Notes: generated by a model from the letters alone, not told the origin. Positions 1 to 7,606 are shown, numbered from the stretch's first letter. The stretch is DNA of 64,000 bases from Myxococcales bacterium (GCA_029880325.1 JAOUOP010000010.1:62001-126000), one strand, 5' to 3'. Numbers and translations: made by a program.

Positions 1-258
1 GCAGCCGCCCACGAAATTCCCGTCGACGTAGAGCTGGGGAATCGTCGGCCAGTTGGAGAAGTCCTTGATGCCCTCGCGGATCTCCGGATCCTTGAGCACG
101 TTGACCGTGTGGTATTCCGGTAGCAGGTCGTCGAGGATCTGGGCGACCGTGGCGGAGAAACCGCACTGGGGGAAGTGTCGCGTGCCCTTCATGAAGAGCA
201 CGACGCGGTTTTCGTCGATGAGCTGCTGGATCGTTTGCGTGGTGGCTGATTCGCTCAT
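1..258 (-). CDS. grxD: Grx4-type monothiol glutaredoxin, 3' end cut by window
   Basis: The protein starts at the ATG whose complement ends at 258 and runs off the left edge after 86 codons, so its C-terminus is missing. The fold is that of CGFS glutaredoxins: a KGT segment (residues 24-26) precedes the CGFS active site (32-35), and a later TIPQLYVDG stretch contains the cis-proline of the thioredoxin fold. Proteins of this family bind a [2Fe-2S] cluster with glutathione and carry clusters to target proteins in the cytoplasm; they are poor disulfide reductases. The visible part is close to the usual length of about 105 residues. No partner such as BolA lies inside the window. The family call is secure; the physiological partner is unknown. 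Confidence 0.9.
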   Translation of the reverse strand, partial: MSESATTQTIQQLIDENRVVLFMKGTRHFPQCGFSATVAQILDDLLPEYHTVNVLKDPEIREGIKDFSNWPTIPQLYVDGNFVGGC

Positions 259-654
259 GGCTATGCCTGCGGAGTCGGGGGTGCGGCCAAGCATGGCACA
301 CACCGGCGCTGGCCTCAGCTCATAGAGCCCCGCCCGGTGGCCGTCAAGTTGGCCGCCGGCACGGAAAGTCGAGCGCTCGGACGCGCCAAACGGTCAACTT
401 TATCCCGATCCCGATCCCGATCCCGATCGGGACCTCGGGCTCAGGGTTTGTCGCGAGCGGCCGTTAGAAAGGGTTGAGGCACTGGCACCCAGTACCATTT
501 GGGTTCATAATTTCAGGGTAGCCGTTGTGCTCCATAAACCCGTGTCCGATCGGAGTGCGTCGATCGGGAACACTGTAGCTGCGCACCGCCGGTGTACGTC
601 CGGGCGGTGATGCGTCGTCGTGTTGCGGGTCGGGGCCTGCCCTAGCACGCGACC
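259..654. other. intergenic region without a convincing gene
   Basis: This gap separates the glutaredoxin gene from the lipoprotein gene at 655. It holds a short ATCCCG tandem repeat (402-432) and, further right, a stretch with lower GC than its surroundings (about 464-540). On the minus strand 464-535 could encode a 23-residue peptide ending in CQCLNPF, but there is no clear ribosome site and no homologue I recognise. No terminator with a U-run or clear promoter was seen. Confidence 0.5.
402..432. repeat. ATCCCG hexamer repeat ending in a palindrome
   Basis: Four direct copies of ATCCCG occupy 402-425. The following bases make the 12-bp palindrome TCCCGATCGGGA at 421-432. The tract lies in non-coding DNA and is a plausible slippage site. 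No function can be assigned. Confidence 0.8.
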
Positions 655-1275
655 ATGTTTCACCCACGAGCCATCACAGCGATCCTTGCCACCGGCCTGG
701 TCGGCCTGGGTGCGCTGTGGCTTGCGGGATGCAGCGCCAGCCTGCCGCCCTCGGCGGAGCTGCCCATCGACGAAGAGCAGCTGGCGATCCGCGCGGCCAT
801 CGATGCCTGGGCCGAGGCGGGCCTGCCGTGGACCCACGAGTGCCGCCAGCAGTACGACCGCATCCGCGTCGTGGTCAGCCGCCCGGCCGAGTTCACCGAG
901 CTGTGCGGACGCAAGCCCCTGCACGCCGGGGGCCGACTCTACGCCTGCAACACCGAGCAGTACGAGCAGGCGTTTCCTTTCTGGATGGTCGACGACCGGC
1001 GCGTGCCGCTGTTGGTGATCAGCGAGCTGCAGCCCGAGCTGCACCGGCGGCTTCTGGTGGTGCACGAGACCATGCACTGGCTGGAGCGCTGCTCGGGCAA
1101 GGGCATCGACTTCGACCACAGCGACCCCACCGTCTGGCACGAGGCGCGCGTGGCCGCCCAGCAGGAGGTCATCGCTGCGCTCCGGGATCGCGGCCGGCCG
1201 CGCGACATGCTGACCTACCGCTTCGACAGCCACGGCAAGCTCAAGCAGCGTCGTGAAGTCGACGGCCTGCGCTGA
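655..1275 (+). CDS. lipoprotein with HExxH zinc-protease-like motif
   Basis: This 206-residue protein begins with a hydrophobic signal peptide and a lipobox LAGC with the lipidated cysteine at 26, so it is probably anchored in the cell envelope. Residues 137-141 read HETMH, the HExxH pattern in which two histidines bind zinc and the glutamate acts as general base. Further histidines at about 155 and 162 could supply the third ligand. Four cysteines in the mature part may form disulfides. The protein is short for a zincin and I do not recognise a named family, so peptidase activity is an inference from the motif and could be wrong. It is a stand-alone gene; no ribosome binding site is obvious upstream of the chosen ATG. 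Confidence 0.6.
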   Translation: MFHPRAITAILATGLVGLGALWLAGCSASLPPSAELPIDEEQLAIRAAIDAWAEAGLPWTHECRQQYDRIRVVVSRPAEFTELCGRKPLHAGGRLYACNTEQYEQAFPFWMVDDRRVPLLVISELQPELHRRLLVVHETMHWLERCSGKGIDFDHSDPTVWHEARVAAQQEVIAALRDRGRPRDMLTYRFDSHGKLKQRREVDGLR

Positions 1276-1312
1276 GCCCAGGTGCGGTGCGCCGTAGGTC
1301 GGGACTCGGGGC

Positions 1313-2083
1313 TCAGACCGTGGTCGCGATGCCGCCATCCACCGGGATGTAGGCGCCGGTGACGTAGGCGCTGGCGCGCGAGGCCAGGTAGATCGCGACG
1401 CCGGCCATGTCTTCGGGCTCGCCGATGCGGCCCAGGGGGCAGCTCTCGCGGATGGCGTCGCCGAAGGTACGCAGGGTCTCGGCCATCATCTTGCTCTCGA
1501 AGGGGCCGGGGGCGACCGCGTTGACGTTGATGTGGTCGGCGGCCAGGCGCCGCGCCAGCACGCGCGTCAGGTGCAGAAGGCCGGCTTTGCTCGAGGAATA
1601 GGCGTAGGTCTCGAGGCCGGGCACGTGCAGGCCGTCGATGGAGGCGATGTTGATCACGCGCGCCGGATCGGCCGTGCTGCCCGCCGCCTGCAGCTGCGGC
1701 AACAGGTCGCGCGTTAGGAAGAAGGGGGCCTTGAGGTTCAGCGACTGCACCTTGTCCCAGCCGCCCTCGGGATATTGGGCGATCGGCTCGGCCCAGTTGG
1801 CGCCGGCGTTGTTGACCAGCACGTGCAGCTTTTCCTCGCGCTCGCGCAGGGCGGCCACCAGCGTCTCGCGGCCTTCGGTGCTCGCCAGGTCGGCGGGCAG
1901 GGCGATGCAGGTGCCGTGCTCGGACAGCTCCGCCGCCAGCTGCTGGCAGGCTTCGGCCTTGCGCGACGAGATGTAGGTCTTGGCTCCGTTCATCACGTAG
2001 CCCCGCGCGATCATCTCACCGATGCCGCGGCTGCCGCCGGTGACGAGCGCCACCTTGCCTTCGATCGAGAAAAGATTCTTCAT
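1313..2083 (-). CDS. SDR-family oxidoreductase (RhlG/FabG-like)
   Basis: This is a classical short-chain dehydrogenase/reductase of 256 residues. It shows the nucleotide-binding TGGSRGIG near the N-terminus, the NNAG motif, a serine in INIAS and the catalytic YSSSK tyrosine-lysine pair, so the active site is intact. The sequence resembles RhlG-like or gluconate 5-dehydrogenase-like members that reduce 3-oxoacyl or sugar keto groups with NAD(P)H. The exact substrate cannot be read from the sequence. The start was chosen at the ATG giving MKNLFSIEGK because a GGAG lies just upstream and the Rossmann motif then sits at the usual distance. An in-frame upstream extension is basic and unlike the family. 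It is probably transcribed alone. Confidence 0.85.
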   Translation of the reverse strand: MKNLFSIEGKVALVTGGSRGIGEMIARGYVMNGAKTYISSRKAEACQQLAAELSEHGTCIALPADLASTEGRETLVAALREREEKLHVLVNNAGANWAEPIAQYPEGGWDKVQSLNLKAPFFLTRDLLPQLQAAGSTADPARVINIASIDGLHVPGLETYAYSSSKAGLLHLTRVLARRLAADHINVNAVAPGPFESKMMAETLRTFGDAIRESCPLGRIGEPEDMAGVAIYLASRASAYVTGAYIPVDGGIATTV

Positions 2084-2199
2084 GGCTTTACTCCGGTCCT
2101 CGCGAGAGGGGCCGGACCCTACTTCAGCGCACACCGGGCGGTCAAAGGCGGGGGCAGATCGCGGCACCGCGGCTCGGCAATCCGGGATAAGATCGCGCC

Positions 2200-3240
2200 A
2201 TGGCCCCGGGGGCTCGCCCTTTCAGCCGGTTCGTTGGCGTCGCTGCATTCGCGGCTGGGGTGTGTGCGTTTTCGGGCTGTGGGGAGCGGGACGAGGCGCC
2301 GCAGCCGATGGCGGCGACCGGGCCAAGCGCGCAGCCCGAGGCGCCGTCGCCGCCAGCGGTGTCCGGGGTCGCCGCGCCCACCGAACGCGACGCGGGCGCG
2401 GCTTCGACGGCTGCGGCGGCTGCGCAGGCGGCGAGTTCGTCAGCCGCCGGTGGGTCGGCATCCACGGTGCTCCTGGTGCAGAACCTGCGCAGCGGGGATA
2501 ACTTTCGGGTGCGCAGTCGCGCCGCGCTCGCCCTGGGTCGCGTGCGCACGGCTGCGGCCGCCGATGCGCTGATCGCTGCCCTCGAAGACAGCCATCCGGC
2601 GGTGCGCGCGGCGGCGGCTCGATCGCTCGGCACCGGCCGGCACAAGCGGGCCCTGCCCAAGCTCGAGCGCCTCCAGAAGGACGATCCAGACGCGCCAGTG
2701 CGCAAGGCGGCCAGGGCGGCCATCGCGCGCCTGACGCCGCCCAAGGGGCCGCCCAAGGGGCCGCCCAAGGGGCCGCCCAAACCCGCCGCCGACGAGCCCG
2801 CTGCTGGCGACGGTGGCGACTTCACCTACTACGTGCACGTGGGCGCACCCCACAGCAACGTTGCGGGCCTGGGCTCGGCGGTGCTGGGGCGCGCGCGCAG
2901 CGTGGCCAAGGGCTCGGTGCGCTTCATGCCGGGGGTGCGGCTGGCGCCCGACAGCGAATCGGCGGCGGCGGCCCGCGGCGTGCTGAGCAAGAAGGGGCGG
3001 CACGGCTTCCACATCGATCTGAACGTCGTCAGCGTCGAGGATGACGGCGCCGGCGGCACCCGGGCCGTGGTCGAGGCGATGCTGCAGAGCTATCCCGGAC
3101 GCGACATGCGCGCCAGCGTGCGCGGTAAGGCCACCGTGCCCGGCAAGCGCGGACCCGACGCCCAGCGTCAGGCGGTGGAGGGGGCCACGCGCGGTGCCCT
3201 GCGCAGCCTGCCGGGCGTGATGCAGCGTGTCGCGAGGTGA
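2200..3240 (+). CDS. HEAT-repeat lipoprotein
   Basis: This 346-residue protein has a signal peptide with the lipobox FSGC (cysteine 27), followed by an Ala/Pro-rich linker. Residues of about 85-180 contain two to three HEAT-like helical pairs of the kind that mediate protein contacts. A PKGPPKGPPKGPP tract near residues 182-195 forms a proline hinge and is encoded by a perfect 12-base DNA repeat. The C-terminal 150 residues begin GGDFTYYVHVG and form a separate domain I cannot name. The architecture suggests an envelope-anchored adaptor, but no partner is evident. The next open frame starts about 100 bases downstream in the same frame. Confidence 0.7.
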   Translation: MAPGARPFSRFVGVAAFAAGVCAFSGCGERDEAPQPMAATGPSAQPEAPSPPAVSGVAAPTERDAGAASTAAAAAQAASSSAAGGSASTVLLVQNLRSGDNFRVRSRAALALGRVRTAAAADALIAALEDSHPAVRAAAARSLGTGRHKRALPKLERLQKDDPDAPVRKAARAAIARLTPPKGPPKGPPKGPPKPAADEPAAGDGGDFTYYVHVGAPHSNVAGLGSAVLGRARSVAKGSVRFMPGVRLAPDSESAAAARGVLSKKGRHGFHIDLNVVSVEDDGAGGTRAVVEAMLQSYPGRDMRASVRGKATVPGKRGPDAQRQAVEGATRGALRSLPGVMQRVAR

Positions 3241-3336
3241 GGGGGTGGAGCCGCCCACGACGACGCTCGCCTACAGCCTCGCGATCGGCTTCGTGCGCCG
3301 TCCACACGCGCGCTGGGGCTCTTTGCGATCGCCGTA

Positions 3337-3843
3337 TTGCAGCTTCTGTTGACCTACCTGCTACTGCCGCCGCTCTTGTTGCTCGGCTATCTGTTCAACG
3401 CCTTGCCCTACCTTTCGCTGAAGCCGATTTCGAGGCTTGCGGCCAGCGCCCACAAGGATGTGGCCACCATCAAGCTGCTGGGCAGGCTGGTGTTCTATCC
3501 GTTGCACTGGGCTGCGGTGGCCGGCCTGAACGCTTTCGGTCAGCTGCATCTGCACGCGCGCTCTACCGGCTGGCCCAGCGCGCCCCTGCTGTCGGCGGTG
3601 GTCGCGCTGGTCTTTGGCATCGTCGGGGGGCTCGTGGCGTTGCGCTACGGGGAGCTTTCGCGCGAGAGCTGGCGCGCCCTGCGCGTGCGCCTGACCCAGG
3701 CTCGCTATCGGGCGGTGCTCGCCGAGCTGCGAGCCGAGCGCGCCGAGCTGCACGACGCCATCGAGCAACTGGCCAGGGGCGTGGAGCTGCCGGGCGAGCT
3801 GGCTGCTGATGGGCGTGTCGGGATGAAGCAGCGGGCGTTGTGA
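3337..3843 (+). CDS. membrane protein resembling the C-terminal tail of a PlsC-type acyltransferase
   Basis: The frame opens right after the stop of the HEAT lipoprotein and has no ATG. The TTG at 3337 is the first usable start, giving 168 residues. There are two strong hydrophobic segments (about 5-30 and 88-105), a shorter amphipathic stretch around VFYPLHWAA, and a charged helical C-terminus rich in RAERAEL. From memory this pattern matches the membrane-associated tail of large 1-acylglycerol-phosphate acyltransferases. The HX4D catalytic block that should precede it is missing and the DNA upstream codes for another protein. It may be the relic of a truncated acyltransferase gene or an independent small membrane protein. 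The start is uncertain. Confidence 0.45.
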   Translation: MQLLLTYLLLPPLLLLGYLFNALPYLSLKPISRLAASAHKDVATIKLLGRLVFYPLHWAAVAGLNAFGQLHLHARSTGWPSAPLLSAVVALVFGIVGGLVALRYGELSRESWRALRVRLTQARYRAVLAELRAERAELHDAIEQLARGVELPGELAADGRVGMKQRAL

Positions 3844-3910
3844 GAGGCCAGCAGCGAGCGCGCCTTGCGGTGGTGGCGGGGGCCGACCGCAGGGCGCGCA
3901 GCGGGCTCGC

Positions 3911-4094
3911 TTAGGGCTCGCGAAACAATAACTTCCCCCTTTGGCACGCACCGGCGGGCACGCTCGGGCCGTGCGTCCTCGAAGAATTCCTCGATGTACC
4001 TCGGGTACGACTGCGGATTCTCCTCCGGGCGCCGTCCCGACCGCACTCCGCCGTCACGCACCAAAGGGGGAAGTTAATGTTTCGCGAGCCCTTA
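3911..4094. mobile_element. MITE-like element with 31-bp terminal inverted repeats
   Basis: Bases 3914-3944 and 4061-4091 are inverted repeats that match at 30 of 31 positions. They are flanked by a direct TTA at 3911-3913 and 4092-4094, which looks like a 3-bp target duplication. The interior is about 116 bp, has no convincing gene, and carries CACGCACC just inside both ends as a direct repeat. The right-hand TTA is the complement of the TAA stop codon of the Cys-rich lipoprotein gene, so the element abuts that gene exactly. The left flank also repeats GGGCTCGC (3903-3910), the outer bases of the element. This fits a non-autonomous miniature element. The transposase family is unknown and none is encoded here. 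Confidence 0.7.
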
Positions 4095-5015
4095 GTTGTA
4101 GCCGCAGCGGGTGCCGAAGCCGGTGTCCACGCAACTCAGGCCATCGGGGCACTGGAAGTCGAGGGTGCACTCGACGCGGCAGACCGGGTCGCCGAAGTCG
4201 GTGTAGCAGGTGAAGCTCGCACCGGGGATGGATGCGCAGTCGGCGTCGCTTGCGCAGCTCGCCGAGCAGTGGCCGCCGAAGGTGTAACAAACCAGGCCCG
4301 CGCCGCATTCTTCGTTGGTTGTGCAGGGGTCGTTTTGGGCCCCGCCGCCGCTCGTCGTCGTGCCGTTGCCGCCGCCAGCGCCGCCGAAGATGGTCGTCGG
4401 GTCGAACGCATTGCCCTCGTCGGCAGGCAAATTGCAACGGGCGGTGCCGGTGCCGGCTCCGCTGCAGGCCAGTTCGTCAGGGCAGTCGCCGTCGTCGACG
4501 CAGTCGGCCACGCGGCAAACCCCGCTGCCGGTGCTGCAGCTGTGGTCGCCGCCGGTCAGGCCCGCGCAGTCGTCGTCGCTGGTGCACAGGGCCGAGCAGT
4601 AGCCGCCGGAGTAGCAGCCCAGGCCCGCCTCGCAGTCGTCGTCGGTGCTGCAGGGGCTATTTTGGCCGCCGGCCGTTGCCCCGCCGCTGCCGGATTCGTC
4701 GCCGCCGGACCCGTCGCCGCTGCCGCCGGACTGGTCGCCGCCGCCCGGCTCGTCGCCGCTGTTGGCGGTGCCGCTGTCGCCGCTGCTGCCGCTGGCGAGC
4801 CGGTCCGGGTAGATCAGTCCGCTGCAGTCACAGACCAGCAGGCCGGCTCCCTCGGCACAGATCTCCACGCCTTCGCTGCCGTCCTTGCAGCTGCAGGTCT
4901 CACCGGTCTCGGTGCCCGGCTGGCAGCTTTCGTACTCGTCGAGCGCGTCGTGCGCGATCGAGCCGCAGCCCGCCGCGTAGAGCGCGAAGAGGTTCATCAG
5001 AAGTGCGCGTTTCAT
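4092..5015 (-). CDS. Cys-rich lipoprotein, myxobacterial type
   Basis: This 307-residue protein starts at the ATG giving MKRALLMNLF; a longer in-frame extension upstream lacks a signal peptide at its front. The lipobox is YAAGC (cysteine 17). A Gly/Ser/Asp-rich linker of about 45 residues follows an N-terminal cysteine cluster. Then come two similar Cys-rich units, each with the pattern CxxDxxC, GLxCY, C-x3-C and a closing CRV, separated by a second acidic linker. Such units are abundant in myxobacterial surface lipoproteins, where they probably form disulfide-knotted binding modules; function is unknown. The stop codon coincides with the edge of the adjacent MITE-like element. Confidence 0.75.
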   Translation of the reverse strand: MKRALLMNLFALYAAGCGSIAHDALDEYESCQPGTETGETCSCKDGSEGVEICAEGAGLLVCDCSGLIYPDRLASGSSGDSGTANSGDEPGGGDQSGGSGDGSGGDESGSGGATAGGQNSPCSTDDDCEAGLGCYSGGYCSALCTSDDDCAGLTGGDHSCSTGSGVCRVADCVDDGDCPDELACSGAGTGTARCNLPADEGNAFDPTTIFGGAGGGNGTTTSGGGAQNDPCTTNEECGAGLVCYTFGGHCSASCASDADCASIPGASFTCYTDFGDPVCRVECTLDFQCPDGLSCVDTGFGTRCGYN

Positions 5016-5354
5016 CCCAACAACTCCGTCCGCCGGCGCTACGGCTGCTGCCGGGGGCGCCCAGTCGTCCCCTATGTAGCCCACCCAGTGATTGGGGGTC
5101 CAGTGCGCAGAAATCCACACAAGCGCACCCGTAACACGGGCCCGGCATTCTGTGTTCCCATTTGGGGATTCTGAGTGGCGCGGAATGGCTTGGCATTTTC
5201 GGCTTGGGCGTTCCAACCGGTCAAGATCTCTGTGGCGGGGTAGCAGTTCCGATGGGTTGTGCGCGCGTAGGGGAGATCGTGGCGCCGTCGACTTTCAGCG
5301 CATGGCGATCCTGCGCGACAAGGGTAACGGCCGCCTGCGAGGTGGCCCCGCTCC
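5016..5354. other. intergenic region, nothing recognised
   Basis: The gap lies upstream of the Cys-rich lipoprotein and downstream of the tetR-type gene, both on the minus strand. Its left part should contain the lipoprotein promoter, but no clear -35/-10 pair stands out. I see no RNA gene, repeat or convincing reading frame. Confidence 0.4.
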
Positions 5355-5987
5355 TCATTGCGCATCACCCTCACCCCCGACGATACGCACCATGGCCTCG
5401 AGCGTCGCCTGCGTGAGCCGCGGCAGGTCGTTGCAGACGACGCTGGGCAAGAGGCCCTGGGCGTGCAAGGTCGCCAGACCGTGCACCAGTGCCCACGAAC
5501 CCAGAGTGGCCAGGAACTCGTTTTCGCTGGGGGCGCGGCCGGTGGGGCGGACGCCGCCGACGGCGCCGATCGAGAGCTGAAAACAGCGCGCGGCGGCCTG
5601 CATCAGCTCGGGGTCGCCCTGCAGTTCGCGCCGGAACATGACCTCGAAGTGGGCGGGGTTTTGGACCGCGAATTCCACGTAGGCGACGCCGACGGCGTTG
5701 AGGGCGGCCATAGGCGAAGGGTGCGGCCGCTCGATGGCGTTGCGCTGGGCTTGGGCGAGCTTTTCGTAGCCCTCGATGGCGATCGCGACGAGTAGCGCGT
5801 TGCGGTCGCGGAAGTGGTTGGCCGGGGCGCCGTGGGATACACCTACGCGGCGGGCCAAATCGCGGAGTTTGAGTCCGGCGACGCCGTGCTCTCCGATTGC
5901 CTCCACCGCGGCCGAAAGCAGTGCCTCGCGCAGGTTGCCGTGGTGGTAGGGCCGCGAGCTGGATTCGCTTTTCTTCGCTTCGGTCAC
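5355..5987 (-). CDS. TetR/AcrR-family transcriptional regulator
   Basis: This 210-residue protein has an N-terminal TetR helix-turn-helix (about 15-60), containing the pattern LRDLARRVGVSHGAPANHFRD. A C-terminal all-helical ligand domain resembles the WHG/TetR_C_33 type. The GTG at 5987 was chosen because it places the DNA-binding domain at the usual 15 residues from the N-terminus; upstream codons are of low quality. Such proteins are dimeric repressors released by a small molecule. The gene stands alone behind a terminator, 158 bases after the copper-monooxygenase-like gene. The dyad upstream of that gene is a possible target, but this is a guess. Confidence 0.85.
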   Translation of the reverse strand: MTEAKKSESSSRPYHHGNLREALLSAAVEAIGEHGVAGLKLRDLARRVGVSHGAPANHFRDRNALLVAIAIEGYEKLAQAQRNAIERPHPSPMAALNAVGVAYVEFAVQNPAHFEVMFRRELQGDPELMQAAARCFQLSIGAVGGVRPTGRAPSENEFLATLGSWALVHGLATLHAQGLLPSVVCNDLPRLTQATLEAMVRIVGGEGDAQ

Positions 5988-6088
5988 GCCGATCTCGTGC
6001 CAGTCGGGGCCTCGAGCAGCGGAGTTTAGCGGATTTGGCACGTGGAGACAGCCCGCGCGGGTGCCGGCGGGATTGTGAAGCGCGACGC

Positions 6089-6129
6089 AAAAAAAGACGG
6101 CGGGCCCCGACCCAAGTGGGACCCGCCGT
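6089..6129 (-). terminator. rho-independent terminator
   Basis: Read on the minus strand, an 11-12 bp GC-rich stem starting ACGGCGGG (6118-6129 pairing with 6097-6107, one mismatch) is followed by a run of seven T (6095-6089). It lies 15 bases after the stop codon of the 6145-7371 gene and separates it from the tetR-type gene. Confidence 0.85.
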
Positions 6130-6144
6130 GACCGACCACAACCG

Positions 6145-7371
6145 TTACTGGACGCAGCTGATCGTGGGGCCGACGGCGGCGCCCCAGAGGTTACACATTT
6201 CGCCGGTCTGGACTTCGTTGGTGTAGCGCAGGGGGGAAGTCGAGTCGTTGATGATGTGGCATTCCCAGTCGAGGGTGTCGCCCGCTTGCACATCGAGGAT
6301 GCCACTTGTGGCGCCCGCCAAGCCCTCTGAAAACTCTGGGTTATCAGTGATGCTATCGTACTGGAACTCCACCGGCTCGAGGTAGTCGTACATCTCGAAA
6401 ACTTTCTGCTCGGTGTCTTTGCCGCGGTTGAGCCAGGCGCTGAAACGAACGCCGTGGGCGTGGTAGTGGCCGAGCAAGCCGATGATGCGCCCGGGCGCGT
6501 TGATGGGGCAGGAGTAGGTGTAGACTTGGTCGGTGCCCGGCTGAATTGGAAGGAAGGTCCAGGCGATGCCGCCCATGCCCCGGATCATGCTGGCCTCTTC
6601 GGTGACTTCTTCCTTCTTCTTGAACCAGATGTTGAGCCAGAATTCGCGCAACACTGGGGTGTCGGTGAAGTTGAAATAATGCATGTCGGCCTGGGCTGCG
6701 GTCTGGGCGGGAATGGCGCGACCGAGGCTTTCGTTCTCGGGGGCGACCGTGCCCAGCTGCATCCAGGGCTTGGAAGCGCCCGGTAGATTGTCGAGCAGGG
6801 CGGGGCTGGTGCCCGTTCCGGGGTCGCGGCAGGCGACGAAGGTCGTTCCGCCGTCGCTGTTGGGAGTGGTGTACATGGAGTTGATGATGTGGTGGGTGCC
6901 CGGGCGCCCGCTCAGCTCCCACTGCTGGTAGTAGATGTCTTCGGTATTCGGTGTCACGAAGCTGATGCACTCGGAGGACTCGCTGCCGGGCGCGAAGCTG
7001 AAGATGTTCATTTGCTCCCCATCGGCGTAGTCACTGGGTCCAATGTGGATCTGCATGCCGAGGCCTTCGGGCGGGGGCAAAAGGCAGGCGTCGTCACCTG
7101 GAAATCCCGTGTCCGGGATGTCGCACTGGCCGCGCGTCGAGAGCGCAGCGCCCTCGGCCGCCATCGGGATCAGCGTCGTGTCTTCGATGCCCATCTCCGC
7201 CATCGTGCCCGTCGTCGGTGCGGCAGCGCCGGCCGAGCCTTCCGTCGCGCCGCTGGTATTCGCCGCACTCCCGTCGTCGCTGGGAGGCTCGGACATCCCG
7301 CCGCCGTCGGTGGAATTGCAGCCCAAAGCGAAAATCCCGGCGAGTGCCAAGCTGTAGACCCATCTGCTCAT
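6145..7371 (-). CDS. copper type II monooxygenase-like lipoprotein
   Basis: This is a 408-residue lipoprotein (cysteine 18 in ALGC) with an acidic Gly/Ser/Ala linker to about residue 80. The rest resembles the two-domain peptidylglycine alpha-hydroxylating/dopamine beta-monooxygenase fold. Candidate ligands of the first copper are the pair H160-H161 in GTHHIIN and H231 in MHYFN. Candidates for the second are H302 and H304 in GHYHAHG, plus M392 in GEMCNLW. All six ligand types of the family are therefore present, so redox activity on a C-H substrate is possible outside the cytoplasm. The substrate is unknown. Known enzymes use ascorbate or another electron donor, and none is encoded nearby. 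A GGAGG precedes the ATG. An operator-like dyad lies upstream and a strong terminator follows, so it is a single-gene unit. Confidence 0.75.
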   Translation of the reverse strand: MSRWVYSLALAGIFALGCNSTDGGGMSEPPSDDGSAANTSGATEGSAGAAAPTTGTMAEMGIEDTTLIPMAAEGAALSTRGQCDIPDTGFPGDDACLLPPPEGLGMQIHIGPSDYADGEQMNIFSFAPGSESSECISFVTPNTEDIYYQQWELSGRPGTHHIINSMYTTPNSDGGTTFVACRDPGTGTSPALLDNLPGASKPWMQLGTVAPENESLGRAIPAQTAAQADMHYFNFTDTPVLREFWLNIWFKKKEEVTEEASMIRGMGGIAWTFLPIQPGTDQVYTYSCPINAPGRIIGLLGHYHAHGVRFSAWLNRGKDTEQKVFEMYDYLEPVEFQYDSITDNPEFSEGLAGATSGILDVQAGDTLDWECHIINDSTSPLRYTNEVQTGEMCNLWGAAVGPTISCVQ

Positions 7372-7390
7372 CACGACTGCACCTCCAATG

Positions 7391-7416
7391 TAGACGTCGA
7401 ATATATTCATTGTCTA
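7391..7416. promoter_or_regulatory. operator-like interrupted dyad
   Basis: A symmetric site TAGAC-N3-GAATATATTC-N3-GTCTA is centred 20-45 bases upstream of the copper-monooxygenase-like start. Its inner 10 bp and outer 5-bp arms are perfect and share one centre. It is markedly AT-rich in a GC-rich genome and probably overlaps the promoter, as expected of a repressor or activator site. Confidence 0.6.
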
Positions 7417-7480
7417 TATTGGGGATGGAAGAAGTCAAGGGGGGTGACGGGGCTAGCTCGCCCTAGCTCGCGCGCCGGGC

Positions 7481-7606
7481 TCAAACGGGGCTGGCGCCGC
7501 TGCCGATCAGCTGGGCGATGCGCTCGCGGTGCTGCCAGAGGCCCTTGTAGCGGGCGAGGGCTTCCGGCATGGAGGCAACGGCCTGCGCCGGAATACTCCG
7601 TGTATT
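7481..7606 (-). pseudogene. possible gene tail remnant
   Basis: Within the 307-base gap between two minus-strand genes (7372-7678), one frame reads PAQAVASMPEALARYKGLW and onward to a stop at 7481, with natural-looking composition. An in-frame stop lies just upstream at about 7607, so only about 41 codons are open and no start with a ribosome site is evident. It may be the C-terminal remnant of a lost gene. I cannot name a parent family. Confidence 0.25.

Noticed and set aside
505..1338. Long minus-strand open frame over the zincin-like lipoprotein gene
   Set aside because: It is antisense to a gene with a signal peptide and lipobox, and has only frame-random Arg/Ala/His composition caused by high GC.
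3911..4094. Long hairpin acting only as a bidirectional terminator
   Set aside because: Arms are 31 bp with a 116-bp loop, a target duplication is present and there is no U-run; a mobile element explains more.
4077..5174. Plus-strand frame of 365 codons
   Set aside because: Ala/Val repeats are the complement of the Cys-rich lipoprotein gene, which has a lipobox and conserved cysteine spacing.
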